A stretch of DNA of 64,000 nucleotides. Origin: Chryseobacterium tagetis (GTDB lineage Bacteria > Bacteroidota > Bacteroidia > Flavobacteriales > Weeksellaceae). A program made the position numbers and the translations under genes. Location of the stretch: NCBI RefSeq assembly GCF_016735585.2, contig NZ_JAERSE020000001.1, positions 496,001 through 560,000 on the forward strand. The letters run 5' to 3'. How positions within the stretch are numbered: position 1 is the stretch's first letter; every line of letters begins with the position of its first letter. The notes below the pieces were generated by a model that did no database searches, was not told the DNA's origin, and was given only the letters and a program-made list of their open reading frames with translations. This document shows, in pieces, positions 53,075 through 61,178 of the stretch.

Positions 53075-54391
53075 TTAAATTTGGGCGGTTGATATCTGAG
53101 CATATTTTTCTACATCAAAATCCTGGAAAGCAATTTTTTTCTCGATATGATAATGCTCTCTTCCCAGAATATCATTAATGATAGAGGAGTTTCTGTAAGC
53201 AGCCATTCCAAGATCGGTTGAAATGTAGCTGTGGGTATGAACTTCTGCATGAAGCACATAGATTTCTCCACCATTATGATCGATAGAATAATTTCTGTTC
53301 ACATCGAACAAACCGTTTGCATGTCTTTTGATTCTGTCTTGAATGTTTTCTAAAAATGCAGGTTCATGATAGCGGTATCCGGTTCCAAGAATCAGGTAGT
53401 CGGCTTCCTGCTCGTAAGGGATTTCCTGTTCTAACTGGGTAAATTCAAGATTGATGAGATTCTCTCTGCTGTTATCAACGGTGTTGAGCTGGCTGTTGGG
53501 AATGATTTTAAGATTCGGATCAGCATTATCAATAGTAATGTCGTAAATGAAATCATAAATATCATTGATCAGATCATAATTGATTCCTTTAAATTGACTT
53601 TGCTGTTTGCTTAAGATGGTTTTCTTTGCCTCAGGATTTCTGTTATAAAAATATTCAACATAATCAGGAGAAGTAAGCTCTAAGGTCAGTTTAGAATATT
53701 CCATTGGGAAAAACCTGTCCGGTCGCGAATACCATCCCAGTTCTGTTTTTATATCTCTACTCTGAAGAAGGTCATAAAAAACTTCGGCCGCACTTTGCCC
53801 CGAACCGATTACGGCTATTTTACTTCCTTTTGAAAGAAGCTCTTCCTTACGGTAAAGATAACTGCTGGTATGTAGTATACGCTGATCATCTTTAGGAATA
53901 AAAGAAGGAATATGGGGTTGTGTTCCGGTTCCTAACACCAAACGCTCCGTCCTGAAAACTGTTTTTTCCTTAGTTTTTGTGTGAACCGTAGAGACATGAT
54001 AAAGACCGTCTTCATAATGGATATCTACCACCTGAGTTGAAAATCGGCATTGCGGAAGCTGCTCAATTACCCATTGGCAATAGCGGTTGTATTCCTTTCT
54101 CGGGATAAAGAAATTCTCACGGATGAAAAACTGATAAAGCCTTCCCGTTACTTTAAGGTAATTCAGTAAGCTTAAAGGATTGGTAGGATCTGCCATGGAG
54201 ACACAGTCACATAAAAACGGAGTCTGTAAAGTCACATGATCGATCATCAGTCCGGGATGCCAGTCAAAACCGTCTCTCTGATCAAGAAACAGCGTTTTCA
54301 ATTCCGGGATGGGATTGGATAAGGCAGCTAATCCCAGATTAAATGGTCCTATTCCAATGCCGATGACATTATAAATGGGTTCATTATTCAT
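53075..54391 (-). CDS. L-lysine/diamine N-monooxygenase
   Basis: 438 residues of the IucD/PvdA/DesB group: FAD motif NVIGIGIGPFNLGLAAL at the start, substrate-domain segment MIDHVTLQTPFLCDCVSMADP, NADPH motif IAVIGSGQSAAEVFYDLL and YLILGTGYRYHEP. It N-hydroxylates the terminal amine of lysine or of a diamine. With a decarboxylase in the same operon, (hydroxy)cadaverine is the likelier substrate. It overlaps the acyltransferase-fusion gene by 8 bp. Confidence 0.94.
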   Translation of the reverse strand: MNNEPIYNVIGIGIGPFNLGLAALSNPIPELKTLFLDQRDGFDWHPGLMIDHVTLQTPFLCDCVSMADPTNPLSLLNYLKVTGRLYQFFIRENFFIPRKEYNRYCQWVIEQLPQCRFSTQVVDIHYEDGLYHVSTVHTKTKEKTVFRTERLVLGTGTQPHIPSFIPKDDQRILHTSSYLYRKEELLSKGSKIAVIGSGQSAAEVFYDLLQSRDIKTELGWYSRPDRFFPMEYSKLTLELTSPDYVEYFYNRNPEAKKTILSKQQSQFKGINYDLINDIYDFIYDITIDNADPNLKIIPNSQLNTVDNSRENLINLEFTQLEQEIPYEQEADYLILGTGYRYHEPAFLENIQDRIKRHANGLFDVNRNYSIDHNGGEIYVLHAEVHTHSYISTDLGMAAYRNSSIINDILGREHYHIEKKIAFQDFDVEKYAQISTAQI

Positions 54392-56792
54392 TTTTTGTGA
54401 TGTTTGTGGTGATTTGTATATTTTTATTTTGTGGAAACTTTTCCCAATACCATTCTCTGTAGCAGAAATTTAGATTGGCTTTTTTATGAGGCATTTCAAT
54501 GACTTTATCTACTTTGAAGCCTACATGTGCTTTATTCATCATCGAAGCAAGAGAATCAACAGATCCTTCACCAACCATTTTTCCAACTTCCGGCTGTGCA
54601 AATACATAATCAACCATAGATTGGGTAGAAGGGGAGACGTACTTTTTCTTCGGATCGGTCGGAGCAATGAACTGATGGGTTCCGTAATCTGTCGGTAAAA
54701 CCTCATAATAATCTCCAACGATATCTCTACAAGCCCAATACACTTCAATATTACAGTTGGGTTCATCATTACTTGCAATAATGTAGCTATGTGCTTCGTC
54801 GCTTGGGAGCATCAGTCTGTAATAGGTTTCGAGCTCATCAATCGGCCAGTTCATCTGCCATATTTTTACGGCATGTTCCCTGTTAAACCATTCATGAAGC
54901 ATTTCCAGATCATTCTCCAGATCAATAGGTCTCATGCTGATGGTAACGTCTTCTTTAGGAAAATAACGTTTAAAGAAAACTTCCTTTCCCTGAGGATGAA
55001 TCAACTGTTGTGAAAAGAAATGCCTGTGAAGAAGATTGGGAACTTTAGCGTAAGAGATAGAAGAAGCATTGATGCCTCCGTCTACATCAAGAATAGCAGA
55101 TTGAAGATTTGATTTCACCGCCCAATACCTTTGGTGTAAAGCATAATCTGTAAGATCTGACGGTTCTGACTGATGAAGGCTGCTGAATTCGTCATAAAGA
55201 ATATGGATGAGTTTTTGCTCTTCAATTAATCCTGTTTTACCTAATGAAGAGGTCAAAGCTGCAAAATTGCTTACCAGTAAATGATGCGAAATAATATCTA
55301 AAAGACGCTCATCTCTAATGAAAAGATCCTCAATCTCAGGGCATTCTTCAATCGCTTTTTTGTATTTTTCTTTATAGCTTTCCTTTAAAAGATATCCCTG
55401 TCCGTCTCTCACATAAATAGTTTGAGGAAACAGTTCATCATTCAGTTGGATAAGAAGATTCTGCTGATGGACTTCGGGCGCCATTCCAAATTCTTTAAAC
55501 AAAGCATTTAAAGGAGGAAGCAGCAGTTGCGTATATCTTTTAAACCAAGTTAGGACTGCCTGTTCCGGTGATGTCTGTAATGTTTCAGCAAGGTTTTTAA
55601 AGAAACCTGTAGTGAAATTTTGATCATCTGTAGTCTCATCCTGACATAATCTCGCCAGTAAAAGCACTTTGTCGTGAGATGAAAAAGGATTTTCACGGAC
55701 TAAAATATTAAAACTGTCAATATTTTCTTCTTTAAAGAATACACTCAGGGTAGAAGGTTCCGAAAGCAGTTTAAAGTCTGGGAAATTCTTTTCAAATAGC
55801 GTTTTTCTTTCATTCCACCAGACGGAAGAGGCATATCCTCTTCTGAGATCTTTTAAACTGTTGGTTCTTACAGATCCCGTCATCAAAACATGTAAAGAAA
55901 ACTTTAGCATCCAGTTGAATTGCGGGCTGTAAAGCGTCCTGATTGATGAGGTAGCATAAAATTCTTTGCCCAGTTTACCGATATGGATAACCTGTCCGGA
56001 TCCTATCATTTCAGGGTATTCTTCTGTTGACATCAGATATTGTGCTTCCCAGGGATGACACGGAACAATATAATAATCTGCAATATTGTCAAAATAATAT
56101 TCTTCGGGAACGGAGGCCAGTGTAGCAAAAATCTCTTTTGCAGATATTCCCGGAAGAGACTGTTCAGAGATACAGTCTTTATGAATCAGGAAATAATCCA
56201 GCTGAAACCCATTCTCAAATTCAGGAGCGTACAGTTTTTGCTCTTCTTCAGAAAATCCCATTCTTGATTTGGTGAAAGGATGAAGATTATGTCCCGCAGG
56301 AAGAATCTGTTCCGACTCTAAAAATGAATAACTGATGGGTTGTTGTCTTTCAGAAATGGCTTCTGAAGTTATTTGAAGATTTCTAACACTGCTTTTAATT
56401 CTTTGAGTAAAACAGTCCAGTCCTTCTTCCGTAAAAGTATCGCAAAATTCTATGTAGATCATTTCGATTAATTCTTCCGAATGAACTTCAAAGGTTTCGT
56501 TGTTGTTATGATCTACTGCCCAAATGGGAAAACCGTATTCATGGAATGTTGTTTCCGACCGATAAGAAATGGGAGCAAACAAAAATATTCCGCTTTTCTT
56601 CATTTCAAACCTCATGTGAAGCGAATGCTTGCTTTTTTCAAGAGCTTGTGCCGTCAAAAGATCATACTTCGGAACTCCCTGATAAAATTTACCGTTTCCA
56701 AGTTCTCTCAACATTCCGTTGAGTACTATTCGGGCTGTGATTTCCTGGGCTCTTTCTCCGGTTTTACTTTTCTGTATTAAAGTCTTTTCCAT
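54384..56792 (-). CDS. NIS siderophore synthetase fused to a C-terminal GNAT acyltransferase
   Basis: 802 residues. Residues 1 to about 600 form an IucA/IucC synthetase (LHPFTKSRMGFSEEE, VPCHPWEAQYLMS, HVLMTGSVRTNSLKDLRRG, HQQNLLIQLND). Residues about 605-800 form an IucB/AlcB-like acyltransferase (MRPIDLENDLEMLHEWFNRE; IEVYWACRDIVGDYYEV; FCYREWYWEKF). The second domain acylates the N-hydroxylated diamine before condensation, so both steps are on one chain. The gene overlaps the decarboxylase by 29 bp. In other loci these functions are on separate proteins (IucA plus IucB). Confidence 0.92.
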   Translation of the reverse strand: MEKTLIQKSKTGERAQEITARIVLNGMLRELGNGKFYQGVPKYDLLTAQALEKSKHSLHMRFEMKKSGIFLFAPISYRSETTFHEYGFPIWAVDHNNNETFEVHSEELIEMIYIEFCDTFTEEGLDCFTQRIKSSVRNLQITSEAISERQQPISYSFLESEQILPAGHNLHPFTKSRMGFSEEEQKLYAPEFENGFQLDYFLIHKDCISEQSLPGISAKEIFATLASVPEEYYFDNIADYYIVPCHPWEAQYLMSTEEYPEMIGSGQVIHIGKLGKEFYATSSIRTLYSPQFNWMLKFSLHVLMTGSVRTNSLKDLRRGYASSVWWNERKTLFEKNFPDFKLLSEPSTLSVFFKEENIDSFNILVRENPFSSHDKVLLLARLCQDETTDDQNFTTGFFKNLAETLQTSPEQAVLTWFKRYTQLLLPPLNALFKEFGMAPEVHQQNLLIQLNDELFPQTIYVRDGQGYLLKESYKEKYKKAIEECPEIEDLFIRDERLLDIISHHLLVSNFAALTSSLGKTGLIEEQKLIHILYDEFSSLHQSEPSDLTDYALHQRYWAVKSNLQSAILDVDGGINASSISYAKVPNLLHRHFFSQQLIHPQGKEVFFKRYFPKEDVTISMRPIDLENDLEMLHEWFNREHAVKIWQMNWPIDELETYYRLMLPSDEAHSYIIASNDEPNCNIEVYWACRDIVGDYYEVLPTDYGTHQFIAPTDPKKKYVSPSTQSMVDYVFAQPEVGKMVGEGSVDSLASMMNKAHVGFKVDKVIEMPHKKANLNFCYREWYWEKFPQNKNIQITTNITKNE

Positions 56793-58287
56793 GTCTTTTG
56801 ATTGTAGTGAGAATTTGATGAATGTCTTCCGTGGTTGTGATGGGATTTAAAAGAGTAAACTTTAAATAGAAGTTTCCGTTCACCTTAGTACTTGCCACCA
56901 GAATTTCTCCGCTGTAAAACAATTTCATCTTAATAAATTGATTCAAAGCATTCGTATCTTCAATATCTGATCTGATGTATCTGAAAACGAGAACACTCAG
57001 ATCCGAATCAGAAAGAAGTTCAAAATCAGGATCTTCAGAGATCATTGAAGCCGTATCTTTGGTAAGGTCAATAACGGTGTCCGTATATTCCGCCAGCTGT
57101 TCTTTCCCCATCATTCTTAAAGTGAACCATAATTTCAGAGCATCAAATCGGCGGGTACTCTGGGTAATGGATTTATTGATCTGGGCAGGAATTTCCTCTT
57201 CATCCATCTCTTTTGGATTCAGGTAATCGGCGTGATGCTTAAGAATAAGCAGTTCTTTTTTATTTTTTACGATAAATGCGCTGCTGCTGATGGGCTGGAA
57301 AAATGATTTATGGTAATCAATGGTTACGGAATCGGCTCTTTCAATTCCGTTCAAAAGATCACGGTATTTTTCACTGAGTAGTAAAGCACATCCGTATGCG
57401 GCATCTACATGCATCCAGATATTGTATTGTTCGGCGACATCGGCAATATCTTCCAAAGGATCAACATTTCCGAAATCCGTGGTTCCTGCTGTCGCGACAA
57501 TTCCTATAGGAATATTTCCAAGCTGTTCCTCTCTTTTTATGTATTTCTTTAATAAAGAAATATCCATACGGAAACGGTCATCTGTAGGAACTTTAATGAT
57601 TGATTTCTCACCTAATCCCATGATAGAGGCATTTTTCAGATTACTGAAATGAGACTTATCCGAAACAAATATTCTGAAACGACTTGCTTCTGGAGATAAA
57701 CCATCCATTTTTATATTGTGATTGTATCTTTTTTGAGAAAAGCAGTCACGCATCATCACAAGTCCCATGAGATTACTCTGTGAACCTCCGGCTGTGAAAA
57801 CTCCGTCACTGTTCACATCATAACCAATTTGCTTAGCGGTCCAGTCAATAAGTTTTCTTTCCATGAAAGTTCCTCCTGCGCTTTGATCATAAGTGTCCTG
57901 TGAAGAATTGATGGCACTTACCAAGATTTCTCCTGCCAAAGCCGGGATGACTACGGGACAGTTAAGATGCGCTACATACTGTGGAAGATGAAAAGCTGTG
58001 GCGTGTTTTACATAAATATCATCTACTTCAGCAAGAAGCTCGTCATAATTTGAAAGTTTTTGGTCAAGATCGATCTGACGTACCTTTTCTTTCATTTCTT
58101 TTGCTTCTATACCACTGAAAGGCTTCTTATTTCTATAAAGAAATTCCTGAACAAGATCTGTAGTTGTATTAATCGCATTCCGATAATGATCATAATTGTC
58201 AGGATGAAAAATATTCTCAAAATTCCCCAAATTGTGAGGTAAAACTGCGTTTGAGTGCTCCTCTGAGGATATTAAATTGTTATTCAT
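56764..58287 (-). CDS. PLP-dependent group II decarboxylase (lysine/hydroxylysine type)
   Basis: 507 residues of the DDC/glutamate decarboxylase-like fold I family. Seen are a Gly-rich phosphate segment (VFTAGGSQSNLMGLV), the HVDAAYG motif with its PLP-pyridine Asp, and the Schiff-base Lys in DSVTIDYHKSFFQP. In siderophore loci this group decarboxylates lysine, diaminobutyrate or their hydroxy forms. The divergent lysine-hydroxylase-like gene suggests 4-hydroxylysine to 3-hydroxycadaverine here. It is the first gene of a nine-gene operon with almost no intergenic space. Confidence 0.92.
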   Translation of the reverse strand: MNNNLISSEEHSNAVLPHNLGNFENIFHPDNYDHYRNAINTTTDLVQEFLYRNKKPFSGIEAKEMKEKVRQIDLDQKLSNYDELLAEVDDIYVKHATAFHLPQYVAHLNCPVVIPALAGEILVSAINSSQDTYDQSAGGTFMERKLIDWTAKQIGYDVNSDGVFTAGGSQSNLMGLVMMRDCFSQKRYNHNIKMDGLSPEASRFRIFVSDKSHFSNLKNASIMGLGEKSIIKVPTDDRFRMDISLLKKYIKREEQLGNIPIGIVATAGTTDFGNVDPLEDIADVAEQYNIWMHVDAAYGCALLLSEKYRDLLNGIERADSVTIDYHKSFFQPISSSAFIVKNKKELLILKHHADYLNPKEMDEEEIPAQINKSITQSTRRFDALKLWFTLRMMGKEQLAEYTDTVIDLTKDTASMISEDPDFELLSDSDLSVLVFRYIRSDIEDTNALNQFIKMKLFYSGEILVASTKVNGNFYLKFTLLNPITTTEDIHQILTTIKRHGKDFNTEK

Positions 58288-58400
58288 ATACGTTTTTATA
58301 AAGTGATTTTGTAAATAGAGAGACGGTCTATTGTTTTGTGTGATTTGGTTTATTTTATTGGTAATCAGTTTTTTAAGTTTTCATTTTTTTGTAGATTTTA

Positions 58401-58431
58401 TTTGGTGGTTGATAAATTATTCCTAAATTTG
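58401..58431 (+). promoter_or_regulatory. Promoter of the dioxygenase gene
   Basis: TTTG (58401-58404), 19 bp, TAAATTTG (58424-58431): an exact match to the Bacteroidetes promoter plan. Transcription should start near 58438, at the edge of the palindrome at 58444. Confidence 0.7.
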
Positions 58432-58443
58432 AACTCGCTATTG

Positions 58444-58462
58444 TTATTTAGAATAATTAAAA
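58444..58462. promoter_or_regulatory. Fur-box-like operator between the divergent siderophore promoters
   Basis: ttatttagaataattaaaa is an imperfect 7-1-7 type inverted repeat centred on the A after gaat, similar to AT-rich Fur boxes. It covers the expected start of the minus-strand transcript and lies just behind the plus-strand start, so one bound repressor could shut both operons when iron is plentiful. The right half-site is weak. Confidence 0.5.
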
Positions 58463-58463
58463 A

Positions 58464-58493
58464 CAAATATATTAATTATTACCTAACACCAAA
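58464..58493 (-). promoter_or_regulatory. Promoter of the siderophore biosynthesis operon
   Basis: On the minus strand, TTTG (58493-58490), 18 bp, TATATTTG (58471-58464). Transcription should start near 58458, inside the Fur-box-like palindrome, giving a leader of about 170 nt before the decarboxylase start. Confidence 0.65.
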
Positions 58494-58502
58494 TTTTTTT
58501 TT

Positions 58503-59600
58503 ATGAATTCTACAGAAATTTTAAAAAAAGACCCTATTTCTCAAGTAAAAGTGCTCCCAACAGTGATTGAGCTTACTTCAGAAGAACGAAAAATGATCAA
58601 AGACGCCGCAAAACATCTTCAGAAAAAATATGGAAACTATGAAAACCGTGAATTTATAAAGCAGATTCATCAGCTTGCCTCTTATTTTTTGCCCGAAAGA
58701 ATTTTAAATATAGCCGCTAATTTTTCCAGTGATTTTTCGGAGAATCAGTATGGAGCTTTAATTTTTAAAGGGTTAATGGATGTTGATCAGGAAAGTATCG
58801 GAACAACACCTCCCAACTGGCAATCAGCCGATTACTCGAAATTTGATTTGTATGGTTTTGCCTGCGCTTTGATTCACGGAGCTTTGCCTTCGAAACCTGT
58901 TCAGTATTATTCACAGCGTAAAGGAGGAGGGCTGATTCATGCCATAATTCCTGACGAAAAGATGAGAGAAACACAGACAGGATCAGGATCTTCAACAGAT
59001 CTCTATGTTCATACGGAAGATGCTTTTCTTAAACATCAGGCGGACTTTTTAAGCTTTATGTATATAAGAAATGAAGAACAGGTTCCTTCAACCCTTTATT
59101 CGATCCGTTCGCATGAATCAATAGGAGAGAAGTACAAACCTCTTTTTGATCGTATTTACAAAATTCCAAAAGATGCCAATTTAGAGAATGAACTTGATGA
59201 AGAATGTGCCTTAGATTCGGTTTTATATGGAAATCATCAACTTCCGTTTATGAGATTTGATGCGGCAGAACAGTTATTTAATCCAAGTATTAAACAAACA
59301 GAAGAAGCGCATTATCATCTTAAAGAGTTTTGGGAAGAGGCAAGACATCTTATTTATTCACGATTTACTCCGCAGGCAGGAGATGTCATATTGGTAAACA
59401 ACCATTTGTGCGCTCATGGAAGATCAGCCTTCAAAGCGGGAGTACGGAATATTGATGGAGTGGAAAACAAATGTGAAAGAAGAATTATGCTTCGTATGAT
59501 GAGTAAGGTAAGTCTTATTGATATGAGAGCGCATACCCTCACTGAAGATCCATTTTTTGTGATAGAAGAGCACCTGGGTAAAAACTTTGAACTCTTGTAA
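58503..59600 (+). CDS. Fe(II)/2-oxoglutarate dioxygenase, probable lysine 4-hydroxylase
   Basis: 365 residues of the clavaminate-synthase-like/TauD group. Iron ligands are H170 and E172 (YVHTEDAF) with distal H305 in CAHGRSAFKAG; a 2-oxoglutarate-binding Arg follows in CERRIMLRMM. Members such as the KDO lysine hydroxylases of Flavobacterium and Chitinophaga hydroxylate free L-lysine at C4. Position and context (divergent from a lysine-type decarboxylase) fit the production of 4-hydroxylysine for a hydroxycadaverine siderophore. Regiospecificity cannot be read from sequence; C3 is the alternative. Confidence 0.85.
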   Translation: MNSTEILKKDPISQVKVLPTVIELTSEERKMIKDAAKHLQKKYGNYENREFIKQIHQLASYFLPERILNIAANFSSDFSENQYGALIFKGLMDVDQESIGTTPPNWQSADYSKFDLYGFACALIHGALPSKPVQYYSQRKGGGLIHAIIPDEKMRETQTGSGSSTDLYVHTEDAFLKHQADFLSFMYIRNEEQVPSTLYSIRSHESIGEKYKPLFDRIYKIPKDANLENELDEECALDSVLYGNHQLPFMRFDAAEQLFNPSIKQTEEAHYHLKEFWEEARHLIYSRFTPQAGDVILVNNHLCAHGRSAFKAGVRNIDGVENKCERRIMLRMMSKVSLIDMRAHTLTEDPFFVIEEHLGKNFELL

Positions 59601-60021
59601 CGTATTATTTTTTGATTAAAGAGTAATATGAATCCTTTTTAAGTGCAGATCTTAAAAAGGATTTTTTATGGCTGTGAAGAAAGGTTTGTTTAACAGAAAT
59701 ATTACTCACTCATAGAGTTATTCAAAATATTTTTTTTTCATGGTATTTTTTATTTTTAATCAGCTACCTTTAGCGTCGAAAACGAAATTTTTAAAATAAA
59801 TTACTATGTATTAAATATATGTTAATTATTCTTGATTTCTGTTTTAAAAATAACAATAGTGTTAATATCCCAATGTCTTAATTATTTATATTAATGAACA
59901 TTTAAAGCTAGTTATATGTTCATAGACCTCTGTTAAGTTATGGGAGGTTTCGTTAATGCGTAATCAAAATTGATGGAGAGATTCTTAAACGATTAAATTA
60001 TTAAAAAGCAAATATTTTTAG
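59601..60021 (+). other. Intergenic region between dioxygenase and KAS III genes
   Basis: 421 bp, AT-rich. It contains a strong terminator at 59631 and a weaker acctc/gaggt hairpin near 59924-59951 (gacctctgttaagttatgggaggttt). No canonical promoter was found for the downstream gene and no RNA gene was recognised. Confidence 0.4.
59631..59667 (+). terminator. Rho-independent terminator after the dioxygenase gene
   Basis: Perfect 13-bp stem (aatcctttttaag at 59631-59643 with cttaaaaaggatt at 59651-59663), loop tgcagat, followed by tttt. Confidence 0.85.
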
Positions 60022-61083
60022 ATGACAAGTAAGATCATAGGTGTTGGTAACTGTATTCCGTCAGAAACGATAACCAATTCATTTTTTGGCATGCATATTT
60101 TTTTGGATGAAAAAGGAATACTATTAAAAGATGATAATTCTTCCATTACAGAAAAATTAAAAAAGATAACAGGCATAGAGGAGAGGAGGTATGCAAACCG
60201 TGATCAGGTAACCTCCGATCTCGGATTAATTGCTGCTCAGGCTGCGATAGAAGATTCAGGTATAGATCCTGAAACATTGGATTATATTATTTTTGCACAT
60301 AATTTTGGCGATGTCCGATTCGGAACGGTTCAGTCTGATATGGTTCCAAGTCTTGCGGCAAGAGTGAAACATTCCCTGAAAATTAAAAATAATCTTTGTG
60401 TAGCGTACGATTTACTGTTTGGCTGCCCGGGCTGGATAGAAGGACTCATACAAGCTAATGCTTTTATAAAAGCTAACATCGCCAAGCGTTGTTTGGTAAT
60501 AGGAGCAGAAACTCTTTCACGTGTGGCAGATATTCATGACAGAGATAGTATGATTTATGCAGACGGTGCAGGTGCAGTAATTGTTGAAGCGAATGAGAGA
60601 GATGATTCTGGTATAAAATCGCATTTATCTTCATCACATACGTATGAAGAAAAAGATTTCTTATATTTTGGAAAGTCATATAACACGACCAACTGTCAAG
60701 ACACAAAATATATAAAAATGGATGGGCGAAAAATATATGAGTTTGCCCTCTCAAATGTTCCTGAGGCGATGAAGAAATGCCTTGAACAGAGTGGATACCG
60801 CATAGATGAAATAAGCAAAATTATTATTCATCAGGCGAATGAAAAAATGGACGAGGCCATTGTAAGCAGGTTTTATCAATTATATAATTTGCCGGTGCCT
60901 CATAATATTATGCCCATGGTGATCCATAAGCTAGGGAATAGCAGCGTGGCTACCATCCCGTCTTTACTTACCATGATTTTAAAAGGTGAATTGGAGCAGC
61001 ACTCTATAGAAAAAGATGATATTGTACTTTTTGCGTCTGTTGGAGCAGGGATGAATGTCAATGCAGTGATCTACAAATTTTAA
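60022..61083 (+). CDS. 3-oxoacyl-ACP synthase III family enzyme (KAS III)
   Basis: 353 residues of the thiolase fold. The catalytic triad is intact: C135 (LLFGCPGWIEG), H270 (IIIHQANEKM) and N306 (HKLGNSSVATIPS). The Cys motif GCPG and the length set it apart from housekeeping FabH, which has GCSG or ACAG-like contexts, so it is probably a specialised condensing or acyl-transferring enzyme. It lies behind its own intergenic region downstream of the siderophore locus and may or may not serve it. It has an alternative link to any ACP-dependent acyl pathway, including the ACP at 49608. Confidence 0.9.
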   Translation: MTSKIIGVGNCIPSETITNSFFGMHIFLDEKGILLKDDNSSITEKLKKITGIEERRYANRDQVTSDLGLIAAQAAIEDSGIDPETLDYIIFAHNFGDVRFGTVQSDMVPSLAARVKHSLKIKNNLCVAYDLLFGCPGWIEGLIQANAFIKANIAKRCLVIGAETLSRVADIHDRDSMIYADGAGAVIVEANERDDSGIKSHLSSSHTYEEKDFLYFGKSYNTTNCQDTKYIKMDGRKIYEFALSNVPEAMKKCLEQSGYRIDEISKIIIHQANEKMDEAIVSRFYQLYNLPVPHNIMPMVIHKLGNSSVATIPSLLTMILKGELEQHSIEKDDIVLFASVGAGMNVNAVIYKF

Positions 61084-61118
61084 TGGTGGGAAGTCAATTG
61101 CAATCTATCTAATAAAAA

Positions 61119-61146
61119 AAGAGACTGTCTTTCTAGACAGTCTCTT
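61119..61146. terminator. Bidirectional terminator between KAS III and SusD-like genes
   Basis: 12-bp perfect stem (aagagactgtct at 61119-61130, loop ttct, agacagtctctt at 61135-61146) with an A-run on its left (aataaaaaaa), which gives a U-tract for the minus-strand transcript. Confidence 0.85.
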
Positions 61147-61178
61147 CTTGTAAGAAAAAAATTAATTATATGAAGAAT

